Source: CBFDBF01 sp050293315
GTDB taxonomy: Bacteria; Pseudomonadota; Gammaproteobacteria; Chromatiales; Chromatiaceae
Assembly (NCBI GenBank): GCA_050293315.1
Contig: JBNKMS010000007.1
Coordinates: forward strand, 1 to 64,000
DNA: 64,000 nt
Reading direction: 5' to 3'
The notes under the pieces are model-generated. The model ran no database searches. It was not told the DNA's origin and saw only the letters and a list, made by a program, of their open reading frames with translations. Positions 25,503-33,543 of this stretch are shown one piece after another. Positions within the stretch are counted from its first letter, which is position 1; every line of letters begins with the position of its first letter. Both the position numbers and the translations under genes were made by a program.

Positions 25503-28106
25503 TTGCCGAGGATTTTGTTGGTCGAATATTCCGCCACGATTCGACATATACAGAAAAACCTTCTGATAAGAGCAGGGTATGAGGTTGAGGCCCATCTCGA
25601 CTTCAAGTCTGCACGCGACCGTGCTGCAACCGGTTTAGAGGATGCCATGGCCTTTGATGCCGTGGTATTAGGATGGCCCGATCATGCCACCTCTGATGCT
25701 GACGAATTCTATACACTACTTGAGAAAAATCCATATTCTTCCCTACCGGTACTTACCCTAGCCCATCAGCCTGAAGAGGAGATCATCGCCAGGACGGACA
25801 AGCGACCTAACACCGCTTTCCTGCTTTGGTCTGACTACCGGAAAACCATCGATGTTCTTGCCGATCTACTCATCAATACACACATCACTCCATCCAAAGA
25901 GAATACTGCAAATCACATCGTCCAGCCGATAAGAGTGCTGTTGGTTGATGATTCACGCACGGTACGAGTTAAATATAAACGCCTACTGGCTGCTAATGGC
26001 TATGATGCAAAGACCGCCTCTTCTGTAGGTGAAGGTTTTAGTAAAGCCCTGGAATCACCTTTTGATATCGCGATCATTGACTATTTCATGCCAGATGCAA
26101 CCGGTGATGTTCTCTGCAAAAAACTGCGTGATAACGAAACGACAGAAGCCATCTCTACTGCGATATTAACAGGCGCATATCTCGATAAAGCAATCAAACA
26201 ATCACTCGAAGCAGGTGCTATTGAATGTATGTTCAAGAACGAGAGTGACGATCTATTTCTGGCGCGCATAGATGCCATGAGTCGGGCCATTCGCGCGCAT
26301 CAATCAATCGAAAAAGAGCGTGAACGACTGGGTGGCATTCTAAGATCTGTCGGTGAGGGCGTATACGGAGTAAATTCTGACGGCATTATATCCTTCGTCA
26401 ATCCTGCCTGTCGTCGCATCCTGGGATATGATCCTGAGGATCGATTGATCGGACAATCCGCATTGGAGACCTTTCATTTCGCCGACTCTGAAGGCACCCC
26501 TATCGAAGAGGGATTTTGTTCCCTGCATAAATCATATGCCGGAGGTGAACCTCTTCAGGCGTGGGAGACCGTCTTCTGGCATAAAACCGGCGCGATAATA
26601 CCGGTGGAGTGCACAGTGTATCCACTCACTATTGAGGATAGACGAGAAGGTTCCGTAGTTGCCTTTCGCGATATCTCAGAGCGCAAATCACTGGAGAATG
26701 AGCTACGCTGGCAGGCTAGCCACGATGCACTAACAAAACTTTACAATAGACGCTATTTCGAAAAACAACTCACGCTGGAGACAGAGCGTCTCAAGCGTGA
26801 TGATGATACCAGCGCCCTGCTCTACATAGATCTCGACCGCTTCAAATACATCAATGACACTGCAGGCCACGTAGCAGGAGATAAATTACTGGTAGAGATT
26901 GCACAACAGATAACGCAACGCATGCGCAAGACCGATCTACTCGCCAGGCTTGGTGGTGACGAGTTTGCCATCATATTACGCAATGTAAACAGAGATAATA
27001 TCCTACAGGTGGCTGATGAATTCCGCAAAATGCTTGACCACTACATGTTTGTCTATAACGAGAAACCATACAAGGTCAACGGCACCATCGGTATTGCCTT
27101 GATGAACAAAGATACAGAGTCCGCAAGTGAAATTCTTGCTGATGCGGATATTGCCTGCCATATCGCAAAAGGAAAAGGCCGTAACCGCACTCACCTCTTC
27201 ATCCCAGAAAACGACAGCAAAAAATCAATGGACCTTGATTTAGGCTGGTCTTCACGTCTGCATGACGCCTTGATAAACGACCACTTGATCCTGTATCACC
27301 AGCCTATTATTCCTATAGAGCATATCACTCCAATCATGCTATCTAGCCAGAAAGGACCACTTTACCAACAACTTCTCACTACAGTCCCTCAGGAGGAGTG
27401 TCTTAGTGAGGTACTGTTGCGTCTTGATGACCCGGTACAGGGACTTGTCTTGCCCGGGGTTTTTCTCCCTACTGCAGAGCGCTTCAATATGATGGACAAA
27501 ATTGATTACTGGGTTATTAACGAAGCGTTGAGCAAGCTAAAGGAGCTGCAGCAGGCAGGCTATTCGGGAATGTTCACTATAAATCTATCAGCCCAAACCA
27601 TAGCCAATGAAGCGTTGATTGAAGATATAGAAGAGATAATCACAGGCCTTGAGGTAGACTCGAGAAAAGTTATTTTTGAGATCACCGAGACATCTGCTGT
27701 CTCCAACCTTGTCTCTGCAAATGAACTGATTTTAAAGCTACATGCCCTTGGTTGTCGCCTTGCACTGGATGATTTTGGCAGCGGTTTTTCCTCTTTTTCA
27801 TATCTTAAGAACTTACCGGTAGATTTCATCAAGATTGACGGGCTGTTTGTAAGAGGCGTGGCAAAAGACCCTAGTGATCGCGCAATCATTCAATCGATGA
27901 ACGATATCGCCCACTCACTGGGTAAAAAAACTATTGCCGAATATGTAGAAAATGCAGATATCTTGAAGTTTCTGTGCGATGTAGGGGTAGACTATGTACA
28001 AGGACAATTCATCTCACAACCTATGTTGATCGACACCATCGATCCAAACCCGACAATCGACACACAGACTCCTCATTCCGAGCAAAACATATTAAAGCAG
28101 GGTTAA
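25503..28106 (+). CDS. REC-REC-PAS-GGDEF-EAL protein (cyclic-di-GMP turnover)
   Basis: 867 residues from TTG 25503, with GGGGGA 8-14 bases upstream; no ATG is suitably placed. Residues 1-125 form a receiver-like domain whose phospho-acceptor position reads AVVLGWPDH, without the expected Asp. Residues 140-265 are a second receiver with intact IIDYFMPDATG. The PAS domain spans about 275-395. GGDEF is intact (RLGGDEFAII), and the EAL domain begins EVLLR and retains NLSAQ, EITETSA and DDFGSGFSSFSYL. It probably makes and/or degrades cyclic-di-GMP in response to phosphorylation and a PAS signal. No partner kinase is adjacent. Confidence 0.9.
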   Translation: MPRILLVEYSATIRHIQKNLLIRAGYEVEAHLDFKSARDRAATGLEDAMAFDAVVLGWPDHATSDADEFYTLLEKNPYSSLPVLTLAHQPEEEIIARTDKRPNTAFLLWSDYRKTIDVLADLLINTHITPSKENTANHIVQPIRVLLVDDSRTVRVKYKRLLAANGYDAKTASSVGEGFSKALESPFDIAIIDYFMPDATGDVLCKKLRDNETTEAISTAILTGAYLDKAIKQSLEAGAIECMFKNESDDLFLARIDAMSRAIRAHQSIEKERERLGGILRSVGEGVYGVNSDGIISFVNPACRRILGYDPEDRLIGQSALETFHFADSEGTPIEEGFCSLHKSYAGGEPLQAWETVFWHKTGAIIPVECTVYPLTIEDRREGSVVAFRDISERKSLENELRWQASHDALTKLYNRRYFEKQLTLETERLKRDDDTSALLYIDLDRFKYINDTAGHVAGDKLLVEIAQQITQRMRKTDLLARLGGDEFAIILRNVNRDNILQVADEFRKMLDHYMFVYNEKPYKVNGTIGIALMNKDTESASEILADADIACHIAKGKGRNRTHLFIPENDSKKSMDLDLGWSSRLHDALINDHLILYHQPIIPIEHITPIMLSSQKGPLYQQLLTTVPQEECLSEVLLRLDDPVQGLVLPGVFLPTAERFNMMDKIDYWVINEALSKLKELQQAGYSGMFTINLSAQTIANEALIEDIEEIITGLEVDSRKVIFEITETSAVSNLVSANELILKLHALGCRLALDDFGSGFSSFSYLKNLPVDFIKIDGLFVRGVAKDPSDRAIIQSMNDIAHSLGKKTIAEYVENADILKFLCDVGVDYVQGQFISQPMLIDTIDPNPTIDTQTPHSEQNILKQG

Positions 28107-28120
28107 ACAGCACACTACAT

Positions 28121-28603
28121 CTACCTGCGCCTGGCGAAAAACTCCCGCAACAGAGCACCACACTCCTCCTGCAACATACCCCCACTGCACACCATGCTGT
28201 GGTTAAACCTCCCATCCGGAGGTAGCAGATCAAACACACTCCCCGCAGCCCCACCCTTTGGATCGTAGGCCCCAAATACCAACCTGGCCACACGCGCGTG
28301 GACAATGGCGCCAGCACACATCGGACACGGCTCCAGAGTCACGTAAAGGGTACTGTCCAGAAGGCGATAGTTTCCCACTCGTCTACCAGCGTCCCGAAGC
28401 GCCTGGATCTCGGCGTGCGCAGATGGATCACTACTACTGATTGGCCGGTTCCAACCTTCACCTATAATCTCTCCATCCCGCACCAGCACGGCACCCACCG
28501 GCACCTCGCCCTCCTCCTCTGCGCGGCGAGCCAGGCCCAGAGCGTGCTGCATAAACAGAGCGTCCTCATCCCTATTGATAGTAGATTTGTGTTCAGATGA
28601 CAT
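28121..28603 (-). CDS. tadA: TadA, tRNA-specific adenosine deaminase
   Basis: 160 residues. Zinc ligands and the catalytic acid are in SAHAEIQALRDAG and TLEPCPMCAGAIVHARV, and GAYDPKGGAAGSVFDLL follows, as in TadA. It converts A34 to inosine in tRNA-Arg(ACG). It is convergent with the upstream GGDEF-EAL gene, with only 14 bases between the stops. Confidence 0.96.
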   Translation of the reverse strand: MSSEHKSTINRDEDALFMQHALGLARRAEEEGEVPVGAVLVRDGEIIGEGWNRPISSSDPSAHAEIQALRDAGRRVGNYRLLDSTLYVTLEPCPMCAGAIVHARVARLVFGAYDPKGGAAGSVFDLLPPDGRFNHSMVCSGGMLQEECGALLREFFARRR

Positions 28604-28637
28604 CTTGCATTAACCAGTTAACTGTAACCGCATTATG

Positions 28638-29402
28638 CTACGGCACCCTGGAATAGAACATGCGTTCAACGATTATCATAGTACGCTCGTTTACATATGG
28701 TGAATAAGGATTTCTTTCAAAACGGCGTGGTGATGGCAACATAACCGCAAGACGCGCCGCATTAATTACCGTTAAACTAGCTGCATTGGTATTGAAATAG
28801 CGCCTTGCTGCCGCCTCAGCGCCAAATATACCGTTACCCCACTCGACTGAATTCAGATATACCTCAAGGATACGACGTTTGTCCCAAAGTAGTTCCAGCC
28901 AGACAGTGATGACAGCCTCCTGGGCCTTACGCCATGGCGTCTTACTACCGGAGAGAAATAGATTCTTGGCCAACTGCTGGGAAATCGTTGAACCGCCGGC
29001 AACCACCTTACCACGACGTTCATTCTTATCCAGGGCTTTTTGTATGCCCTCCCAATCAAATCCTTTATGGTCGATAAACTTGTCGTCCTCAGCAGCGACC
29101 ACGGCCTTTTTAAGATAGACAGATATCTGTTTGTAAGGCACCCACACATGCTTAATCAATGCCTTTGGATTCGACTCCTGCATCACCACAAGCCGGTGCT
29201 GCATAAAGGATGTCATCTCCGGATTATTGTAGCGCCACCACAATACCCAGCCGAAATACCACCCCTGCCAAAGAACAGCCAGAAGCAACAACCAAAATAT
29301 GATGCGGCGTATGCGCGCACCGATAGACTTGACGCCCGTCGTATCATCGTCAGCAGTGATGTCATGGCCAGGCCAGGTGAATTCTATATCATCTTTTGGC
29401 AT
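28638..29402 (-). CDS. mtgA: MtgA, monofunctional biosynthetic peptidoglycan glycosyltransferase
   Basis: 254 residues. One N-terminal membrane helix (IFWLLLLAVLWQGWYFGWVL) precedes the GT51 domain, whose catalytic glutamate lies in VVAAEDDKFIDHKGFDWEGI. GGSTISQQLAKNLFLSG and RRILEVYLNSVEWGNGIFGA follow. It polymerises lipid II into glycan strands at the periplasmic face. Confidence 0.95.
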   Translation of the reverse strand: MPKDDIEFTWPGHDITADDDTTGVKSIGARIRRIIFWLLLLAVLWQGWYFGWVLWWRYNNPEMTSFMQHRLVVMQESNPKALIKHVWVPYKQISVYLKKAVVAAEDDKFIDHKGFDWEGIQKALDKNERRGKVVAGGSTISQQLAKNLFLSGSKTPWRKAQEAVITVWLELLWDKRRILEVYLNSVEWGNGIFGAEAAARRYFNTNAASLTVINAARLAVMLPSPRRFERNPYSPYVNERTMIIVERMFYSRVP

Positions 29403-29618
29403 AACCCCTGTCGTCCAAATACGCCTTCCTGTTATTCAGCTAGAATAATGTCAACTCTCGGGCATAGGTTTGCTCATCTGAGGTTTATTATCAAGTTGAA
29501 TCTACCACACAGATTTACTAACAACCCTGTTACTACAAGATCAACTCCACCGCAGGCGCCCGCAGTACAACTACTAGAACATATTACCGCACAACAAAGT
29601 TCCCGCACATATATGTGC

Positions 29619-29648
29619 AAAAAAAATGGCCACGGTACTCTGTGGCCA
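29619..29648 (-). terminator. Rho-independent terminator of the cyd operon
   Basis: On the minus strand TGGCCAC-N8-GTGGCCA is followed directly by eight T. It lies 33 bases after the cydX stop. Confidence 0.92.
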
Positions 29649-29680
29649 AAGCGCTTGGGACTAAGCAATTCTAGATATGA

Positions 29681-29785
29681 TTATTCTGCATCACCTCGAT
29701 CCTGTTGCGACTCAAACCACATCGCATTCAGTACTGCAAACATGATCGCCATGGCGATGCCAATCATCCAAGTGAAATACCACAT
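29681..29785 (-). CDS. cydX: CydX, small subunit of cytochrome bd oxidase
   Basis: 34 residues, starting MWYFTWMIGIAMAIMFAVLN and ending AMWFESQQDRGDAE, the typical CydX single helix. AGGAG lies 6 bases before the ATG; the longer in-frame extension upstream is not coding. CydX stabilises the heme centres of CydAB. It lies 17 bases after cydB. Confidence 0.95.
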   Translation of the reverse strand: MWYFTWMIGIAMAIMFAVLNAMWFESQQDRGDAE

Positions 29786-29802
29786 AATTGTCTCCTGATT
29801 GT

Positions 29803-30945
29803 TTAGTAGGCTAAATGATCGTTTGCTTCGACATATTCTGTCGTCACCTTTCCGGACATCACCTTGTAGCACCAAGCGGTATAGCTCAGTACGATCGGGG
29901 TAAAGATCACAGCTGCCCAGAACATCACCTCAAGAGTCAGGTGGCTGGATACGCTGTCCCATACCGTGAGACCGCTCCGCAGGTCGCTGCTGGACGGCAT
30001 GATGAACGGAAACATGGAGACACCAGCGGTGCCGATGACGCCGAGCTGAGAAACAGCGCTGCTCCAAAATGCGGCGACCGGACGCCGTAGCCTGGCAAAG
30101 GCAATACCCAGGAGTCCACCGGCAAATCCAAGCAGAGGTATCAGCATGGTAAGGGGCTGTTTGGCGTAGTTGTCCAGCCAGGCGCCCACCGCCATCTCCA
30201 CACTCTTGTCCAGAGGGTTGGGCAGGGCCCCGGGGATGACCTCAGAGGTGATGCGATAACCCGGTATACCCATGGCCACCCATACCCCGGCCGCGGCGAA
30301 GGCCACCAACATCAAAAGACCGAAGATTAGCGAGGCCTTACGCGCACGCTCGTAGATCTCTCCCTCGGTGCGGATCATAAGAAAATGCGCACCATGAAAC
30401 GTCAGCATGGAGAAGCTGACGACACCGGCCAGCAAGGCAAACGGATTCAACAGCTCGAAGAAACCACCGGTATAGACCGGACGCAGGTTATCCTCGAAAT
30501 AGAAGGGCACACCCAACAGCAGGTTGCCGAAGGCCACGCCGAAGATCAGCGAAGGCACAGCACCACCGATAAACAGACCCCAATCCCAGCTCTTGCGCCA
30601 GGTCGGATTATTTATCTTACTTCGATAGTCGAACCCTACGGGGCGAAAGAATAGGGCCCATAGGACCGCCAGCATGGCAATATAGAAGCCGGAGAAGGCG
30701 GTGGCATACACCACAGGCCAGGCGGCAAAGATGGCACCACCACCGGTGATAAACCAAACCTGGTTTCCATCCCAATGTGGGCCTATGGTATTGATGATGG
30801 CACGGCGCTCTACATCATTGCGTCCAACGAAAGGTAGCAGAGTGCCGATCCCCATGTCGTGACCATCCATGATGGCAAAGCCGAGTAGCAGCACACCCAC
30901 CAGCAACCACCAGATGATCTTCAGGATTTCATAATCGATTATCAT
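29803..30945 (-). CDS. cydB: CydB, cytochrome bd ubiquinol oxidase subunit II
   Basis: 380 residues with about eight membrane helices. Family landmarks are LGFAIMDGHDMGIGTLLPFV, NTIGPHWDGNQVWFITGGGA and AAWPVVYATAFSGFYIAMLA. CydB supports the O2-reducing centre in CydA. It starts 1 base after the cydA stop, which implies strong coupling. Confidence 0.97.
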   Translation of the reverse strand: MIIDYEILKIIWWLLVGVLLLGFAIMDGHDMGIGTLLPFVGRNDVERRAIINTIGPHWDGNQVWFITGGGAIFAAWPVVYATAFSGFYIAMLAVLWALFFRPVGFDYRSKINNPTWRKSWDWGLFIGGAVPSLIFGVAFGNLLLGVPFYFEDNLRPVYTGGFFELLNPFALLAGVVSFSMLTFHGAHFLMIRTEGEIYERARKASLIFGLLMLVAFAAAGVWVAMGIPGYRITSEVIPGALPNPLDKSVEMAVGAWLDNYAKQPLTMLIPLLGFAGGLLGIAFARLRRPVAAFWSSAVSQLGVIGTAGVSMFPFIMPSSSDLRSGLTVWDSVSSHLTLEVMFWAAVIFTPIVLSYTAWCYKVMSGKVTTEYVEANDHLAY

Positions 30946-30946
30946 T

Positions 30947-32548
30947 TTAATTACCCTCCGCGGACTGCATAGGCGCCGCTACGCCGCTGGTTGCCACACC
31001 GCCTTGCTCACTGTGATAACGCCCGGTGCCAAGAGAGCTGGGACCAAGACGCGCGTACTTAAACATGAGATACAACTCGGTAATTAGCAGACCGGTATAA
31101 AACAGGGTGAAGCCGATAAGCGAGAAGTACAGACTGCCGGACGACAGGGTGGAAGTTGAAAGCCCTGTCGGAAGTATGCCGAATATACTCCACGGCTGAC
31201 GTCCGAACTCGGCCACGAACCAACCGAACTCACAGGCCAGCCACGGCATTGGGATAAAGAATAGGGCCCACTTCAGCAGCCAGCGCTTCTCCTGGAATAC
31301 ATTCTTGGCTGAATAGTAGAACGACAGTCCAAACAGGGTCAGCAACAGGAAGGCGAGCAATACCATGAGCCGGAAGGTCCAGAACATCGGCGCCACCAGC
31401 GGACGACTATCTTTGGCCGCCTGCTGGATCATCTCCGGCGTGGCCTGTGAGACATCTTCGATATGTCGTTTGAGCAGGAGACCATAGCCTAGATCGTCCT
31501 TGCTGGCCTCAAAGATGGCGCGCGCCTCCTGATCATCACCGTTCTTACGCAACGCCTCCAGTGCCGTTACTGCAGTCGCACCACGCTGGATACGCTCCTC
31601 CGCCTGGGCCTCCAGATCGTTCAGACCAGGCAGTACCTCGCTGGTGGAACGCGATGCCAGGATACCAAGCATGTAGGGTATCTTTATCTCGGCATGATTG
31701 GTGCGCGCCTCCTCGTCCGGGATACCGAATACGGTAAAGGATGCCGGGGCCGGCTGGGTCTCCCACATACCCTCCAGGGAGGCCAGCTTGGTCTTCTGGT
31801 GCTCGGTCACGGCATAACCGGACTCGTCACCCAAAACGATTACCGACAGCGATGCCGCCAGGCCGAAGGCCGCCGCGATGCGAAAGGAGCGCTTGGCGAA
31901 CTCAACATCCCTGCCCTTGAGCAGATACCAGGAGCTGATACCCAATACGAAGGCTGAGGCGGTGACATAGCCTGCGGAGACGGTATGTACAAACTTGGCC
32001 TGGGCCGCAGGATTGAACACCAGATCCAGGAAGCTGGTCATCTCCATACGCATGGTAACGTAGGAGAACTCAGCACCCACCGGGTTCTGCATCCACCCGT
32101 TGGCGATCAGGATCCAGACGGCGGACAGATTTGAACCGATAGCGGTCAGATAGGTAACCACCAGGTGCTGGCGCTTGGTTAGCTTGTCCCAGCCAAGGAA
32201 AAACAGACCTATGAAGGTGGATTCCAGAAAGAACGCCATCAACCCCTCGATCGCCAGTGGCGCCCCGAAGATGTCACCTACATAGTGGGAGTAATAGGCC
32301 CAATTGGTGCCAAACTCAAACTCCATGGTGATGCCGGTGGTTACACCGAGCGCAAAGTTAATACCGAACAATTTGCCCCAGAACTTCACCATATCCTTGT
32401 AGATTTCTTTCCCGGTCATCACATAGGTAGTCTCCATGATGGCAAGGATGAAGGTGAGCCCTAGCGTTAACGGAACAAATAGAAAATGATAAAACGCGGT
32501 TACAGCGAATTGTAATCGCGACAGATCAACAACCTCTTCAGTAATCAT
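30947..32548 (-). CDS. cydA: CydA, cytochrome bd ubiquinol oxidase subunit I
   Basis: 533 residues. The heme b595 ligand His21 lies in FAVTAFYHFLFVPLTLGLTF. The Q-loop region after VTEHQKTKLASLEGMWETQ is of the long type, as in Escherichia coli, and WFVAEFGRQPW is conserved near the C-terminus. Cytochrome bd oxidises ubiquinol and reduces O2 with very high affinity; in diazotrophs such as Azotobacter it protects nitrogenase. It is here in a probable operon cydP-cydA-cydB-cydX next to the nif region. Confidence 0.97.
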   Translation of the reverse strand: MITEEVVDLSRLQFAVTAFYHFLFVPLTLGLTFILAIMETTYVMTGKEIYKDMVKFWGKLFGINFALGVTTGITMEFEFGTNWAYYSHYVGDIFGAPLAIEGLMAFFLESTFIGLFFLGWDKLTKRQHLVVTYLTAIGSNLSAVWILIANGWMQNPVGAEFSYVTMRMEMTSFLDLVFNPAAQAKFVHTVSAGYVTASAFVLGISSWYLLKGRDVEFAKRSFRIAAAFGLAASLSVIVLGDESGYAVTEHQKTKLASLEGMWETQPAPASFTVFGIPDEEARTNHAEIKIPYMLGILASRSTSEVLPGLNDLEAQAEERIQRGATAVTALEALRKNGDDQEARAIFEASKDDLGYGLLLKRHIEDVSQATPEMIQQAAKDSRPLVAPMFWTFRLMVLLAFLLLTLFGLSFYYSAKNVFQEKRWLLKWALFFIPMPWLACEFGWFVAEFGRQPWSIFGILPTGLSTSTLSSGSLYFSLIGFTLFYTGLLITELYLMFKYARLGPSSLGTGRYHSEQGGVATSGVAAPMQSAEGN

Positions 32549-32625
32549 CGTTTATTCTCTCGTTTTGTGTTTGATCTGATGTTCCCGGAAATACCAGAAA
32601 CACCCCCCTTACTCCGGTCATGGCC

Positions 32626-32862
32626 TCACCGGATATTTATCTGCCCCGGTCCCTCGGATGGCTGTATTTCCTCTTTTACCGGGTGCTGCAACAGTGCCGA
32701 TGACACCTGTTCCGGATCCATCCCATCAATCATCGACGGGAGTACTGGATCACGAAAAAACGCATACCAAAGCGCTGTTAATACACACAGCTTAATGATC
32801 AAGACCAATGCGATCTCTTTGGATAGAGGACTGCCTCTTCGATGTATGGCTGATATTTGCAT
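32626..32862 (-). CDS. cydP: CydP-like small subunit of cytochrome bd
   Basis: 78 residues. One membrane helix is preceded by a basic segment: RGSPLSKEIALVLIIKLCVL then TALWYAFFRDPVLP. The motif KEIALV-LIIKL-ALWYAFFRDP is that of the putative cytochrome oxidase small subunit CydP described beside cydAB in other gammaproteobacteria. It lies 77 bases upstream of cydA in the same direction and 28 bases after the NifX-fold gene. Confidence 0.85.
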   Translation of the reverse strand: MQISAIHRRGSPLSKEIALVLIIKLCVLTALWYAFFRDPVLPSMIDGMDPEQVSSALLQHPVKEEIQPSEGPGQINIR

Positions 32863-32890
32863 TGCCCGGATAGACCAATAATTAAATTAT

Positions 32891-33298
32891 TCAGCTATGA
32901 CCGTGACAGTGGTGCCCATGATCACCATGGTTATGTCCATGATGATGACCGTGATTACATGAGTCCGGGGCTGGAGGCTTGATCTGGTTATTCTGCATAT
33001 CGATAACCGCCTGGACTGGATCTGTCTCTCCGGTCACCACCACCTGCACACCGCGTGACTGGAGTTTTTGTATAAACCCGGCGCCGGCGCTAGCGGTAAT
33101 AATTACATCCATCTGATCCAGCGGGTGGCTGCCATCCTTGTTGCGGAACTCATGCATGGTCATCATCTTGTCCAGATCAAGACGACCACTCTCTACCGGC
33201 TTTCCCTGCTCATCTATCTCATAGATGAGAAAACGGCGAGTCATACCTGCATGACCGGTAATGGTTCTAAAATTCTGACTAGTAACTGCAATCATCAT
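32891..33298 (-). CDS. NifX/NifY-fold cofactor-binding-like protein with His-rich tail
   Basis: 135 residues from ATG 33298 (MMIAVTSQNFRTITGHAGMT); a TTG at 33370 would add 24 residues with no ribosome binding site. It has the dinitrogenase iron-molybdenum cofactor-binding fold: a glycine-rich GHAGMTRRFLIYEID, then HPLDQMDVIITASAGAGFIQ and a long helix. The C-terminus is a metal-binding-like tail with about ten His and two Cys. It resembles the nif-operon protein at 48995-49363. The gene lies directly upstream of cydP. The function is unknown; handling of a metal or metal-sulfur cluster is inferred. Confidence 0.8.
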   Translation of the reverse strand: MMIAVTSQNFRTITGHAGMTRRFLIYEIDEQGKPVESGRLDLDKMMTMHEFRNKDGSHPLDQMDVIITASAGAGFIQKLQSRGVQVVVTGETDPVQAVIDMQNNQIKPPAPDSCNHGHHHGHNHGDHGHHCHGHS

Positions 33299-33335
33299 GT
33301 TAAAGGTGTTCCCATAGTTGCTTAATAAAAAATGT

Positions 33336-33394
33336 GTTAATTGCCACTCATATTGCGTTAACTGCCACAATAGACATGGTTATTGGCAATTAAT
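33336..33394. promoter_or_regulatory. Repeated TTGCCA/TGGCAA boxes
   Basis: GTTAATTGCCAC (33336-33347) and GTTAACTGCCAC (33357-33368) form a direct repeat with 21-bp period, two helical turns. An inverted copy, TTGGCAATTAAT, occurs at 33383-33394. They lie between the candidate sigma-54 start and the NifX-fold gene and may be operator sites. Confidence 0.45.
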
Positions 33395-33401
33395 TTAATA
33401 T

Positions 33402-33417
33402 TGCATATTGCATGCCA
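33402..33417 (-). promoter_or_regulatory. Candidate sigma-54 promoter of the NifX-fold/cyd operon
   Basis: The minus strand reads TGGCATGCAATATGCA, with GG and GC ten bases apart; three of the conserved positions differ from or vary around the consensus TGGCACG-N4-TTGCA. Transcription would start near 33391. The adjacent divergent gene encodes a sigma-54-dependent activator. Confidence 0.6.
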
Positions 33418-33493
33418 TGATTATTAATCCATTATTTAACAATGCTTTATGTAAATTGAGTGTTTTAAGGGATATATGATTGTTTGATAATTA

Positions 33494-33507
33494 TGCCATT
33501 TATGGCA
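33494..33507. promoter_or_regulatory. Palindrome TGCCAT-TT-ATGGCA, possible activator site
   Basis: A perfect 6-bp inverted repeat with a 2-bp centre lies about 80-90 bp upstream of the candidate sigma-54 promoter at 33402-33417 and 37 bp before the activator gene at 33544. That distance is usual for enhancer-binding proteins. It shares the TGCCA/TGGCA core with the boxes at 33336-33394. Confidence 0.5.
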
Positions 33508-33543
33508 GTATGCTGATGCATGACTGCATAATATGTCGTAACT

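Noticed and set aside
32567..32881. Plus-strand frame opposite cydP
   Set aside because: The minus strand encodes the recognisable CydP-like protein.
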